Positions 34,735 through 47,133 of a stretch of DNA of 64,000 bases are shown piece by piece (within the stretch, counting starts at the first letter, position 1; each line of letters opens with the position of its first letter). Under the pieces are notes generated by a model, which did not search any database, was not told the DNA's origin, and saw only the letters and a list, made by a program, of their open reading frames with translations. The position numbers and the translations under genes were made by a program. The stretch spans positions 66,750,130-66,814,129 of the forward strand of contig CM046456.1 in the NCBI GenBank assembly GCA_025506515.1, written 5' to 3'. This stretch comes from Flaveria trinervia (Eukaryota; Streptophyta; Magnoliopsida; Asterales; Asteraceae).

Positions 34735-36159
34735 ATGCTCCAATGCATCTTCATCACAGGTAACCAGGTATCCTCTGAGGCTAAGGCCAAGCTATGTTCT
34801 GAATCTTGCATAGCTGCATATATCTCTATTAGAGAGGCAAATGTAGCTTTAATAAATCAAAATCTTGAGCTTGAGCAAACCCTTTCTAAAAGAAAAGCTG
34901 AGTATGAGTCTGTCCTTAAAGATAAAGATGATGAGATTTATAAGCTTAAATGCCAATTAAATGATGAAAAGGCTAAGCTAGAGGTCATTCTTGAGAACCA
35001 CAGAGATCTTAAAGAAACACTTGCAGCTACCAAAGTTGAGTGTGACCGCTGGGTATCATCCTGCAAGGGATTTGAAATGCTTCTCAGCAAGCAAATTGCT
35101 TCAAATGTGAAGTTTGGAATTGGTTACAACCACATTGCACCACCTATAGATTTTACTCCAAAATCAATAGTAAAACCTGAAGGTGAAAGTAATTTCCAAA
35201 CCACATCATCATGTGTTTCATCCTCAAGTGATCAGCAAAGATCAGAAGATGAAATCAGTGTTGATACCTCAGCAAATCAATTGCCTGATGGGTTAACTAT
35301 TGATAAGCACATGAAGCTGAGTATTTCATATGTTGTCCCTCAAAGTACCTCAAGTACTAAAGGGCAAGTCACAACATCTGAAAAACATTTCAAATCAACT
35401 AAAATAAAAGGATTAACAACTGCTGAGGAATCTATCATACGGTCTTTCAGGACGGATAGAGAACAGCTGAAGAACAAGTCTTCAGTTGTTACAGATCCTT
35501 CAGTACTTAACACAAGTACTAAAAGGAGGAAAGTACTAAAGATCACACCTTCAGTAGTTTCCACTTTAGCAGTTGATCAATCCAAGATGAAGAACAAGCC
35601 ATGTGACATATGTGGTAAGTTCAATCATCTTTCTGATGAATGTTGGTACAAAAAGGGTTCCAAACTCAACAAAGATAAGCTCACTAAAAAGCAGATGGAA
35701 GAAATGAAAAATGAGTTTTAGACCAAGTTTGTACCACAGTCATTCGAAAGTGATAAACCCAAGACTTCATCCAAATCCAAAAAGAAGGATAGGGTGTATC
35801 ATAAAATAGCTGATAGTGTTCCTCATGATAAACATCAGACTAAGTCTGTAAATTTCAAGGAGGAAATGGTGGGTCACAAGAACTCATCAAAAACAAGTAC
35901 TGATGTGTCACAAGAGCTGAAAGCTTTAGCTACAAATCAGACACAACTTGTTATGATGGTTCAGCATTTGTTGGGGAGAGTTAACCAACTTGATGCACCT
36001 GTGATCAAACCACTGAAAAGGTATTCCAAGCCCAAATCCAAGGAATCCATTTCAGCACCATCTCCACCTTCATCAACTGTTAATCATAACAAACAAGTTA
36101 TGGTTAATCTGTTGATGAAAACAGACCCAAAACCAAAAAAGTTGGGTCTCAAAACTTAA
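34735..36159 (+). pseudogene. Copia 2 gag-pol spacer with coiled coil and second zinc knuckle
   Basis: The first open part (34735-35721) has heptad-rich coiled-coil sequence over roughly residues 25-130. A Ser/Thr-rich stretch and a second knuckle (CDICGKFNHLSDEC) near 35608-35652 follow. Another coiled-coil-like part runs from about 35794 to 36159. In Ty1/copia elements the region before protease completes gag. This one is unusually long, in line with SIRE-like elements. At 35461-35580 the DNA contains the element's own cttcag/agtact motif vocabulary. Confidence 0.75.
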
Positions 36160-36169
36160 CTAGTTCCTT

Positions 36170-37625
36170 GTGATGAATGCAGGTTCTTCAGCATGCCAAA
36201 GTAGCATCTGGTATGTAGACAGTGGAGGATCTATGCATATGACTGGAAGCAGTTCTCTTCTTAATGACTACTCTCAAGGAAAGAAGGGATTTGTTTCATT
36301 TGGAAATGATGCTAAGGGTACATCATTGGAAAGGATATGTGTCAAATGGAGAAATCAGATTTGATGATTTAACCATGTGGAGAATCTCAAGTATAATCTA
36401 CTGAGTGTCAGTCAGATGTGTGATAAAGGGCATGTTACACTTTTCACAAGCCAGAACTGCAGAATTCTGTCTTCCACAGTTCTGAGGCTGATTGACAAGG
36501 TATTGGATGAACATACTCTCCTGAAAGCCAACAGGATTGGAAGAGTTTATGCCCTGGATTTGTCAAAGAAGATTGATTTGAAGGGTCATCCTTGCTTGTT
36601 CTCCAAAGCCTCTCCTCAGGAATCTAAACTGTGGCACAGAAGGCTAGGTCATGTAAATCTCAAAAACATGAATCAGCTGGTCCACAATAGTTTAGTGAGA
36701 CGTTTACCAATAAAGGAGTTCCAATGTGATGAAACCTGTACTGCTTTTTGAAAGGAAAACATCACAAAGTCTCATTCCCTCCTATTGAAGAACCTAAATC
36801 CACTGCCTGCTTGCAGTTACTGCACATGGATCTATTTGGTCCTGTGAGAGTGATGAGCATGGCCAAGAAGAAATACTGTCTGGTAATTATGGATGATTAC
36901 TCCAGATTTGTATGGACTTTCTTCTTGCATTCAAAGGATGAGGTTGCACAGACGATTATAAACTTTGTGTTGTATGTTGAGAAGCAGTATTCCTTATCAG
37001 TCAAGTGTATAAGAGTGATAATGGAACAGAATTCAGAAACCATACACTTGATGATTTTTATCTCTCAAAGGGAATCAAGAGGCAGTTTAGCATCCCAAGG
37101 ACTCCAGAACAAAATGGAGTAGTGGAAAGAAAGAACAGGACCCTAATTGAAGCTGCAAGGTCCATGTTGGCTGACTCTGGTTTGCCATTGACCTTTTGGG
37201 CTGAAGCTGTCTACACAGCTTGTTATGTGCAGAATAGAGTGTTAGTAAATCAGAGGTTGATGAAGACTCCATATGAAGTCCTACATCATTTGGCTCCTCA
37301 TTCATTCTTCAAAGCATTTGGGTGTCCTTGTTTCATTCTCAACACAAAGCATCAACTCCACAAATTTGATCCTAAGGTGTATGCAAGGTATTTTGTAGGT
37401 TATTCATCCACATGCAAGGCTTACAGAGTCTTCAACTGCAGAACAAAGATAGTTGAAGAAACCTTGCATGTGAAATTCAATGAATCTCCTAAGGATAAAA
37501 TCCACAAAATCTGTGGAGTTGTTGATCTGGATATACTGCAATATGTTCCTTATCAACCTCCAGCTGTTGCAGATCATGTGAATAAATCATCTTCTTGCAG
37601 CAAGTCTTCCACCTGGTGGTACTAA
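36170..37625 (+). pseudogene. Copia 2 protease and integrase
   Basis: The protease has WYVDSGGSMHMTG near 36208-36248 (catalytic DSG kept; the usual next Cys is Gly). The pre-integrase zinc region includes LWHRRLGHVN near 36628. The integrase core shows HMDLFGP near 36820, SDNGTEF near 37010 and QNGVVERKNRT near 37110, giving the D,D,E triad. Frames change near 36365, 36750 and 37010. It would insert element cDNA into chromosomes if intact. Confidence 0.9.
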
Positions 37626-37699
37626 GATGATGATGATATCAGTACTCACCTTTTCAAGTTTAGTGATCAACTTCTGATTCATTAAACCTGATGTTCCTG

Positions 37700-39470
37700 T
37701 AGCTTTAGTAGCTCCATCCACAACAAATGCTGATGAGATTTCTGACTCCTCTACATCATTTGAATTGCCATCTCATACTTGGTTTCAAGAGTTTGGATCA
37801 ACATCTGTTGCTGCTGAACCTGCTAAACACTTGCACTGATCTTATAGTGTACCAAGAGCTGAAGAGTCACCCCCGTCTCAAATCATTGGTGATATCAATG
37901 CTGGTGTCTCAACTAGAAGTCAACTGTCCAACTTCTGCTTTTATGCTCTCTCATCAGTCAACTAGAGCCAAAGAACTATCATGTTGCTTTAAAAGACAAT
38001 GGATGGGTTGAAGCCATGTAGCTTGAGCTACTTCAGTTCAAAAAGCAGCAAGTGTGGGAACTGGTTCCTCTACCCCCAGGTAAGTGTGCAATAGGCACTA
38101 AATGGGTGTTTAGGAATAAAACTAATGAAAATGAGCTTATTGTCAAGAACAAGGCCAGATTGGTTGTACAAGGGTTTTCACAAGAAGAAGGTATTGACTA
38201 TGATGAAACCTTTGCCCCTGTAGCCAGACTGGAGGCAATTAGATTGTTCTTAGCCTATGCTGCATTCCACAATCTTAAAGTTTTTCAAATGGATGTCAAA
38301 AGTGCTTTTTATATGGAAAAATAAAAGAAGAGGTTTATGTGTGTCAACCACCAGGTTTTGAGGACAATAAACATCCTGATTGGGTGTACAAGCTTGATAA
38401 GGCTTTTTATGGGTTAAATAAGCTCCTAGAGCCTGGTATGAAACACTTTCAAATTTTCTTCTTCAAAATAATTTCACTAGAGGCTCCATAGATAAAACTT
38501 TGTTTATAAGAAAGTGGATCAGCATAAGCTACTTGTTCAAATTTATGTTGATGATATAATTTTGCATCCTCTGATCCCCAGTTGTGTGATGAGTTTACAA
38601 GTTTAATGAAGCAAAAGTTTGAAATGAGTGCAATGGGAGAATTACAGTTTTTTCTAGGCTTGCAAATCAAACAAAAGATGATGGAACCTTCATTCATCAG
38701 ACAAAATATACAAAAATCTTTTGAATAAGTTTGATTTACAAAACTGTAAGCCCTGTTCTACTCCCATGTGCAACACCACACAACTGGATGCAGATCAGAA
38801 AGGTAAAGCTGTTGATGAAACACTTTACAGATGTATGATTAGGTCCTGATGTACTTAAAGCTTCTAGACCAGATATTATGTTTGCAACGTGTGTTTGTGC
38901 TAGATTTCAGGCTGCTCCTAAAGAGTCTCATTTGATTGCGTCAAGGGATCTTTAGATATCTGCAAGGTACACAATCTCTTGGTATTTGGTATTCCACTGG
39001 ACACTCTTGCAAATTAGTTGCTTTTTCTGATAGTGACTATGCAGGGTGTAAGTTAACCAGAAAGTCAACTTCTGGTGGATGTCAATTCCTAGGCAACTGT
39101 TTGATTTCTTGGCAGAGTAAGAAACAAACATCTGTTGCTATATCCACTGCTGAAGCAGAGTACATTGCTGGCAAGTGTACATCTCAGTACTCTGGCTTCA
39201 GAACCAATATTGGATTATGGCATTACAGAGACTAAGAATCCATTGTTAATGGATAGTGCTTCAGCTCTGTGTATTGTCAAGGATCCAGTCCAGCATTCTA
39301 GGACCAAACATATAGAGATCAGACACCATTTTATTAGGGATTGTTTTGAAAAGGTCTGATTGATCCAAAGTTTGTGCCAGTGCTGATAGCTTGCAGATAT
39401 ATTTACTAAGCCTTTGGATAGTTCAACTTTCCAAAAACCTGTTGTAGGCTTGGTATGCTGCAGCTAGAAT
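37700..39470 (+). pseudogene. Copia 2 reverse transcriptase and RNase H
   Basis: RT begins near 38040 (WELVPLPPG) and includes GTKWVFRNK, KARLVVQGFSQ and QMDVKSAF, with YVDDI at about 38544. RNase H (about 38936-39360) has SDSDYAGC, TSGGCQFLG, ISWQSKKQ and STAEAEYIAG, and ends near KTKHIEIRHHFIRDCF-like sequence. At least five frame changes are needed, for example near 38320, 38430 and 38700. Confidence 0.9.
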
Positions 39471-39479
39471 AAGTGAAAA

Positions 39480-40100
39480 CTACTGATGTTTTCAGTAAAC
39501 AAGTACTGATGATCATTAGTACACATGTCACAAATAAGTAATGATAAGTTTTATTATCAGTTGATTAATAACTACTGAAGAATAAATTACCTTAAAAAGT
39601 ATTGTACTTTCTGTTAAAAGAAACTGATGCAACTAAAACTACTGATGTAGTTATAACTACTGATGTCAGTAAAAACAGATAAGTAATGATGTCCTATGAA
39701 ACAACTGAAAACAGCTAAAAAGTCTGATAAGTAAGTGTGAGGATAGTATGAAACAGCTGAAGGCTAAGAATTGACGAAACTACTGATGCGAATTTCTCTT
39801 CAGTCGTTTCCACAAACTGTTGTTTCACTTAAACAGCTGATGACAAAACTTGTCTCAGTAGTTTCAACAACTACTGATGACTAACACCAAGTCTTCAATT
39901 GTTTCTTACACCTGAAGACAAAACCAAGGTTTTAGTAGTTTCATAACTACTGATGACTAAAACCAAGTCTTCAGTTGTTTTCAAATGTCTAATAGTTTAA
40001 AACCAAGTCTTCAGTTGTTTTAAAACAACTGATGACAACACCCAAACTTTCAGTCGTTTTCTTTTCAGCCTTTTCTTACCCTAAAATACCTGCACTTATA
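39480..40100 (+). repeat. Dense actgatg / cttcagt motif field between pol and the post-pol ORF
   Basis: Over 600 bases of repeated aactactgatg, caactgatgac, cttcagttgttt and cagtagtttc words on both strands. These are the words that fill the LTRs of this element. No coding frame is present. Confidence 0.75.
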
Positions 40101-40145
40101 GTCGAACGTTAATTAGCCGTTTTCTATCCTTTCTCTCTCTCAACA

Positions 40146-43100
40146 ATGGCGACCATGAAACTTAAACCTAGACATAACTGTGTTGCCTACCTCTCGAATC
40201 GGCCTTCTGGAACAAATTTGATAATGCCATCGATCTTATGGTGGATTCCCAATACGAACCGCTTTTCTTGAATCCTACCATATACCCTGAATCCTTAACC
40301 TAATTCTGGTCCAACGTCTCTGTAACAACTGGTGACAATGATAGCCAAATCACTCTCCAGTCGTTGGTTAACCAGAAACAGGTGGTAATCACCCTGACAT
40401 CATTCGCAAAACCTAAACTTGCATGATGCACCTGTGTTGTAGAATACCCGAAAGGTACCATCGATATGTCTTTCATCAACAACGGGTATGAAGGAGACTT
40501 AAGTGCTACAACCATTTCAAAAAGCACTTCATGATGCTGAAAGACTTATCTTCCACATGGTAAATGTCTGCCTTGCTCCAAAGACATCTTCATGGGATCA
40601 GATGTCCTCACGACGGCAACAGGTATTGTACTCTATCTTTGAATGACAAAATCTAAACTTTTCTGAGATAGTGTTTCTGGAACTTAGGATCTGGCTTAGA
40701 AACCTGTGTCAAAACAATGGCTATTATATCCCAGGTTTCTGATGGCCATAATTTTAGATCAATTAAATTCTAACGGCCTTGTTGGTCTTGGAGTCCCTGC
40801 CAGCTGTCTTAGCTGAGGTATACTCCAGACATAACTCTGACCCCACTCTCAAAGGGGCTGCCCGCCTGTTCAAACCCAAGCAGAGGGAACCCCAGCCTCC
40901 ACCTCTAGATCCAAATTCCCCACCAAACCCAAACCCCAAAAGCCCAAAAAGGTACTCAGGGAGATGAGTCCCCTGGGGATGCTCCTGTACCACCAATACA
41001 GGAAACATATACTGGCTCTAACCCCCCAGTTATGTTAGAGACTCACCTGCTGAAACCGCACACGTATCCTCTACAGGATCCTGTTGCAACACACTAGGGG
41101 AACCCACATTACTGGAACCTATCTCAGTTGAGAAGGTTACCATTGAAGAGCACTCTCACCCCAGGTGCAATCTGCTTCTGACCAATCTCCCACTACAACC
41201 GCCCTCAAAGCCCAACTCTTATCGTTGCTAAAGTGCTGAGTCAGCTGCATTCTCACCCCATCCCCAGAAACAATTCACACTGGCATACCTCAACAATTGA
41301 GGGGGAGGACCAAAGTGCTGCTGATAACCCACAGCACAGGGGTTATAATGTTCAATCTCCAAGTGTAGAAAAGAAGGTTAGAACTTTGGTCAGGCTGCCA
41401 CTTCTACTGATTCAGAAAATAAACAGGATGAGTTGGTACCATATATAAGACCTCACCAGAGGAAACTTCCAATGAAGGACAAGTCCTGAGGCAGGAAGTC
41501 CCCAGAACCAAGAACAAGGGGCACATGCATATACTGATCTACACTCAGGGCATGTACATCCTGATTTAATAGGAGGTCAGTGATTCAACAAAGATTTATG
41601 ATGACCTGGCTTTTTCTTGATGTCTTAGCCATAACACCATCCTAGAGACTGAGGTGAGCAGACTCAAAGAACTGCTAGCCAAAATGTCTCAGGATAAAAG
41701 TCCATCTGCCCCAATAAACCCCCAGATGGCACCTTCATTTGAAGGTTCACAAAACACTCAGCCACCACACTTAATAAGCCACCAACCCCTGTTTTTAGCA
41801 CCAACTCTCAGGGACAGAACCCCTCTGAGCAGATGGTTGCAACCTTTCAAAACTCCTTACCTCTCATCACTCCCATTATCACTGAGATTGTACATAAAGC
41901 CATTGATGAGAGGATCTCCTTAAATATCCAAACACTTGTTGATGATGCTGTGCAAAAGTCACTTTCTGCCATTCAAACCCCTAAACCCAATGCACCCAAA
42001 AAGGAGGAGTCTAAGGCAGTAAAAGAAAGACAGAGAAAGAGAGTGGTTGATGAGAACCAACAAGAAAAAGAAAAGGAGCAAGAGAAAGAGAAACAACTGA
42101 TCACTTATAAAAGGAAGAAAAGTGCTGAAACACAAGAGCCTGTTGAAGAGAAATCCTTAGAAGATCTGGTTAAAGAAGCTGATGAAGCTCACAAAGATCT
42201 ATGGACAGAATAATAGACCAACTCTTTAGACAGGGCTTTGATATAGTCACTTTAGACACTGAGATCAGAAGGCTGGAAGTTAAGGAAATACAAGAAAGAT
42301 AGGCTAGTTATAGTGTCATGGATAGGAAAGGTTGGAGATAATGATAAGATTTATTGCAAAATACTTGGGAAGATCATTGATTGAGATCAAATCATGGACC
42401 AGAGACAGTATTCTGGCAATAACCACCAGAATTTGTTCTTCTGAAGCATTAATAAAGGGTAATTATAGAAGCATTGGATGAGGCAGGTGTTGGGAAAAGA
42501 ACTGATATGGCCAAGCTCTCCAAAGCAAAACTTACCACAAAAATGCTAGATCAGCCTTCCCTAACTCCAACTCATAAACAACCAACTCCAAAACCTGCCA
42601 ACCCTATCCCTAAACGAAACCACTCACAACTCAACCACACAAAACCAACTCCATTACCTCAAAAACCACCTCAAACCACACCCAGTGATGCACCCAGAAG
42701 GAGGAGAAGGGTGTTGAGGGTAGAAGAAGAAGAAAAAGAGGTTGATAATGAAGATAGTCTGCCAATCTCTGCTGTTCTCAAACTTAAAACACCTGAGCTT
42801 AGAAGTCAGCAGATGATACACCTGACTTGCAAATGCAAATGGTGAAAGTAAAGATTGAAGAAGCAGAACAACAGAAGCAGCATGATGAGCAATTTCTCAA
42901 AATGGTTGACAAGGACTTCCCTCAGTCCTCATCCATTCAAGAAATGAAGAAACAAGCTCCGAGGTTGTACACTCTTAGGCATACATTCCAACATCAAAGA
43001 GAAAGAGTGAGGATTTGCCAGACCTCAGGGTAAGTTCCAGAATTCATAAGAAAAACATACCAAGTAGATATCATGGCCAAGTGAAAAAGACTTTGAATGC

Positions 43101-43472
43101 TACAATTAGTTGGCTATGGTAGTCTCACCTAGGAAATTATTGAAGAATTCAAGAGAGCACATAACTCAAAGACAACCCCTCAATCTATACTTGAGAACAA
43201 AATGATCAAGAAGGGGTTGTTATACAAGAAACTTGAAGATCTTCAAAGAGTGAACTCCAGTTGCTGCTAGAAGGCTCTCACCCAGATGAATTCGTATACA
43301 GAGAGATCACAACTGTTGAGTGAAAAATGGGAAGACAGTTAGATATCTGTCTGAATATTATGGGCCTGAGTTCTTCTTTGAGGGAGAAGTAGAAGAACTC
43401 ACCAAGGAGGAACAAGTTGTTCTCCTTGAGGCCTATGCAAGAGAGTCTTACAGACTCATCAATGGGAATTAG
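40146..43472 (+). pseudogene. Copia 2 post-pol coding region, function unknown
   Basis: Coding-like sequence after RNase H in several frames. It starts at ATG 40146 with KPRHNCVAYL. After a frameshift comes a segment with FDNAIDLMVDSQYEPLFLNP near 40210-40275. Further on are Pro-rich parts (40850-40970), a coiled-coil-like segment (RLKELLAKMSQ at 41660), a very Lys/Glu/Gln-rich charged stretch (about 42000-42130), Pro/Thr-rich sequence (42540-42700) and a C-terminal part ending near 43472. No signal peptide or membrane segment is visible, so an envelope role is not supported. Element 3 has a matching module. Confidence 0.7.
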
Positions 43473-43677
43473 GTTTCATGGTTGGGACAAGGCTCTGTCC
43501 AGTTTCCCCAAGACAGAGTTCCCTTCCATACTTAGCCAATCAAATATTCAGAAACCTTTTCCCGGCCCGTGCTTACATGATTTCCTCTGAAGCTGATCAA
43601 GAGGGTGTTTCTGCCAAAGAATAAGTGGGATCTATAATAAACTTAGAGGTTTTGGCTACATTGGTTCAGGGGGAGTT

Positions 43678-44355
43678 TGTTAGACCAAAAGAACCAATGA
43701 GCCTGATCAGAAAAACCTCTAAGTCCCACAGACATTACAAGTGCTGAAGAAGATTATAACAGCTGAAGACATCAGCTGATTACAAAATCTGAAAGTAAAG
43801 TACTGAAGACAAAGTCTGAAGACAAGACTGAAGACAGACTGAAGACCAGAGTGATCAGTAGTTGTCACAACAGCTGAAGTTATTAACTTCAGTAGTTGTC
43901 ACAACAGCTGAAGTTATTAACTTCAGTAGTTGTGATGGTTTTCCTTTCAGTACTTGTAATTTACATTTTATTAGTTATAGTTTTAGTAGTTTTAGTTCAG
44001 TAGTTTTATGTTTTTGTACTTAGCATTCTCTGAGATGTGATCAGTTGTTGAGAACATTCTCAGTAGTTTGCATAGTTTCAGTTGTTTGTATAATTCTGTT
44101 AGATGTCACTATCAAGTGACATCAGCAGACGTCACATTCCTTATATAAGGAATGTTGACCTAATTGTAATATGTGACTTTAAGCCACCACGAAAGTATTT
44201 GAATAAAATATTCCTTTTGCAGAATTCTCTCTTTTCTATAACTGTGCACTATTCCATTGAATATCAATTGTGTTCTTGCAAAATTGTTTAATTCATTGAT
44301 CGAATTCCGCTGCAATCTACTCTAATCAATCAAACTTAGATCGCTGATCCTAACA
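43678..44355 (+). repeat. 3' LTR of copia element 2
   Basis: 678 bases, TGTTAGACC...GATCCTAACA, preceded by a polypurine tract caggggga (43668-43675). It is very similar to the 5' LTR, differing in a few substitutions, short indels and one fewer 34-bp unit. Confidence 0.94.
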
Positions 44356-44632
44356 CTGTATATTAGATGAGGGGTTTAATAAGAAGGGTATTTTTATTCA
44401 TTTATTATGTCACCCCTCAAAATCCACACGCAGAGTATTATCGCGAGGGTGGTAAACAAATCAGAATCACAGTCACTAGTTACCGAACGACACTCTATGC
44501 CACATCAAAACAAAACCAACCAAAATTCAAAAGTTTAAAAAACCATGCGGAAGCGTTTTACAAAAAAAGACAAACCAGTAAATGAATGCATAATATGGCA
44601 AAGATGCGCCATCCCAAGTTTAAATTAAAAAC

Positions 44633-45340
44633 TGTTGATACATGTATGTCCCTAGATCGTGGTATGTGATGTAATAGATCTTGTTTGGTATGATTAATGA
44701 ACTGATTGATAGTCTGTTGGTTATAATGTTTAATAGTTCATTAATGAGTCGTGACTGAATAGATTGGTTTATGATTACTGAATGATTACATATAATATTA
44801 TATTAATTAACTAAACATCAAACTTAACTTAATGAAGTTCCCATGCGAATGGCTCATGCGAATGAACCATACACATGAAGAACTTCACACGATTGACTCA
44901 GTCGCACGACTGAACCAGGAGACTAGATCAGTCGTACGACTGTAACATAAGATTGGCTCAGTCGCACGACTGAACACTCAGTCGCACGAATGAACAACCG
45001 CATGGTTCAATCGCACGACTGAACCAAACTAATGGTTCAGTCGCACGATTGAAGAGTGCCACCTATAAATACAACTCAATTCGTGAAAAACGAAGACATT
45101 CGATCAAGTACGATTCAAGTCGAACCCTAGCGTCCGTCCAGAACCTTCCAAACGTTCTCCAGTTCATAGCATAGAACACATTAGATCGATTCCTTATCGA
45201 TTTCTAACGTCAGTTTCAATCCTTGATTAATTCTTCGTGTGTTCTCACTAATTGGATCGCCAATCAAATAGGATTCCGCACTATTTGATCCGGTATACAC
45301 GTGATCTCTAGGTATTTCAGTCGAATACCAGGTCCTAACA
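44633..45340 (+). repeat. 5' LTR of copia element 3
   Basis: 708 bases, TGTTGATACATG...GGTCCTAACA, with a TATA-like cctataaata near 45062. It carries about ten cagtcgcacgactga-type motifs at 44828-45052. It differs from the 3' LTR mainly by single-base deletions. Confidence 0.93.
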
Positions 45341-45559
45341 AGTGGTATCAGAGCTATTGGCTCTTGATTACATGTTGATTCAATCAAGATTGCATAAAAG
45401 TTTGTGTTTTACACTAAAAACGCAATCTTTGGCATCAAAAGTGATCTTGGAAGTTCCTTGCTCATCGACGTTTGGTTTCTACGGACTAAGGCGATTAGAA
45501 CTTGTGAAATTTCGAATTTTTACGGCTGAAACCCGTCAAACCTAGAAATTTTCGCAAAC

Positions 45560-45800
45560 CAGCAGCTTCAATCGCACGACTGACTCATTCGTACGACTGG
45601 ACGCCATTCGCATTGCTCATACGCACGATTGAACCATTCGCACCTTCATTCGGCCGATTGAACCTTTCGTTCGCATAGCTCATACACACCAGATTCATTC
45701 GCACGACTGAACCATCGCCCCGTTCATTCGCACGATTGAACCAATCGCAGAGCTTATACGCACGAGTAGCTCATTCGCATCCTTCAGTCGCATCAATGAA
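45560..45800. repeat. tcgcacga motif array in the copia 3 leader
   Basis: At least twelve copies of cattcgcacgattga, caatcgcacgactga and related words lie between the PBS and the gag start. They are the same words as in the LTRs and the post-pol spacer. Confidence 0.8.
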
Positions 45801-45832
45801 GTTTGCTTGATTAGATTATAAGTTTATTCATC

Positions 45833-46666
45833 ATGGAAGATCAGATGTCAGCCTTTACTGCTGGGAAGGACTCAAGGATACAGAATCTGTTCTGCTCTTG
45901 AGAGTGAGGTGGGGAATCACAATAAACCACCAAAGCTCTTGACTTTAGATGAGTTTCCCCACTGGAAACAACGTTTTGAGATCTACCTTAATGGAGTAGA
46001 TCCTAATCTGTGGAAGCCATTAAGATAGGCTATAGTACACGGTGGAGCTGATGGGGTTAAACTAACATTAAGCGGGATGACAGACGCACAGAAAGTAAAA
46101 TACAATGCAGAGAAAAGAGTTTATGCATTGATCACTCATCTATCCCCAAAGACATATTCCACCAGTATTCCGAGAACAAGCAGTCTAAGAAACTGTGGGA
46201 TGCGCTAGAGAAGAGATATGATGGTAATGCATCATTGAAGGCAATCAAGGCAAAGGAGTTAAAGAAGGAATTCGATAACTTCTCATTAATTGGAAATGAA
46301 AGTTTGGACGAAGTCATAGATAGATTCTACCACTTGATGAGCGAATTGCATACACATGGAGTGGCTACTACCATGGAAAAAAGTAAGCAACTTCGCAGAC
46401 GGGTTGCCTGATAAGTGGGCTATATTGTGTCTAACCTGAGACAGAATGGAATCCTTGTAAAGCTGGATATAAATGACTTCATACTTAAGTTGCGAGAAGA
46501 AGCACTAAGGATGAAGTATAGAGCTCAGAAGTCTTCGTACACACAAAATCCAGCTTTATAAACACCTCCATGCCTCAAGCTAAGACATCTGGAGCACCCC
46601 TCCAGACTGCTTTTGTGTCTAGCTCGTCAGGTCCCTCACATGCTTCCCTCTGGATCAGACACGTCT
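45833..46666 (+). pseudogene. Copia 3 gag, cut off by the assembly gap
   Basis: ATG at 45833. The gag N-terminal region (PKLLTLDEFPHWKQRFEIYL near 45940-46000) and UBN2-type core follow, with several frame breaks (near 45900, 46030, 46190 and 46400). It runs into the N run at 46667. Some of the breaks may be sequencing errors. Confidence 0.8.
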
Positions 46667-46766
46667 NNNNNNNNNNNNNNNNNNNNNNNNNNNNNNNNNN
46701 NNNNNNNNNNNNNNNNNNNNNNNNNNNNNNNNNNNNNNNNNNNNNNNNNNNNNNNNNNNNNNNNNN
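46667..46766. other. Assembly gap (100 N)
   Basis: Exactly 100 N, the usual placeholder for a gap of unknown size. Sequence before it is gag and sequence after it is RNase H, so about 3 kb of pol is probably missing. Confidence 0.98.
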
Positions 46767-47133
46767 ACTACAAGTCTACATCAGCAGGGTGTCAATTCTT
46801 TGGGAGAAGATTATTACATGGCAGTGTAAGAAGCAGACATCGGTTGCATTGTCAACCTATGAAGCCGAATATGTTGCTTCTGCAAGTTGTTGTTCCCAAA
46901 TCATTTGGATTCAACAGCAAATGCGGGATTACGGTTTGAAATTCTCGTCTACTCCTATTTTTGTTGATAACTCTGCTGCAATTGTAGTAACCAAAAATCC
47001 GGTTCAACATCCTAAGACCAAACACATCGGTATTAAATACCACTTCATAAGAGACTGTTTTGAAAAGACCTTAATAGATGTGGTTAAATTAATACTGATT
47101 TTCAACGTGCTGACCTCTATACAAAGCCTTTGA
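46767..47133 (+). pseudogene. Copia 3 RNase H, C-terminal part
   Basis: Begins in the TSAGCQF segment. It continues with TWQCKKQTSVALSTYEAEY, a conserved C-terminal block (IFVDNSAA, KNPVQHPKTKHI, YHFIRDCFE) and a short degenerate end. One frame is open from the gap to 47133, with a frameshift in the first few codons. Confidence 0.88.

Larger units (their letters stand above)
32308..44355 (+). mobile_element. Ty1/copia retrotransposon 2 (SIRE-like, with long post-pol region)
   Basis: 12.0 kb with TG...CA LTRs and a perfect 5-bp target duplication, ctgta (32303-32307 and 44356-44360). Order: LTR, PBS, gag with zinc knuckle, long coiled-coil spacer with a second zinc knuckle, protease, integrase, RT, RNase H, about 4.2 kb of extra coding-like sequence, PPT, LTR. 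Integrase before RT defines Ty1/copia. The large gag-side coiled coil and extra post-pol region suggest the SIRE/Maximus lineage. The LTRs are very similar, yet all ORFs are broken. It lies about 190 bases upstream of the minus-strand coding-like fragment. Confidence 0.94.

Noticed and set aside
35340..35564. 74-aa minus-strand open frame
   Set aside because: Shadow of the copia 2 gag-pol spacer, which is coding on the + strand.
40146..43472. Envelope protein gene in copia element 2
   Set aside because: The position fits an env-like ORF, but no signal peptide, transmembrane segment or fusion-type sequence is visible, so only 'unknown post-pol region' is reported.
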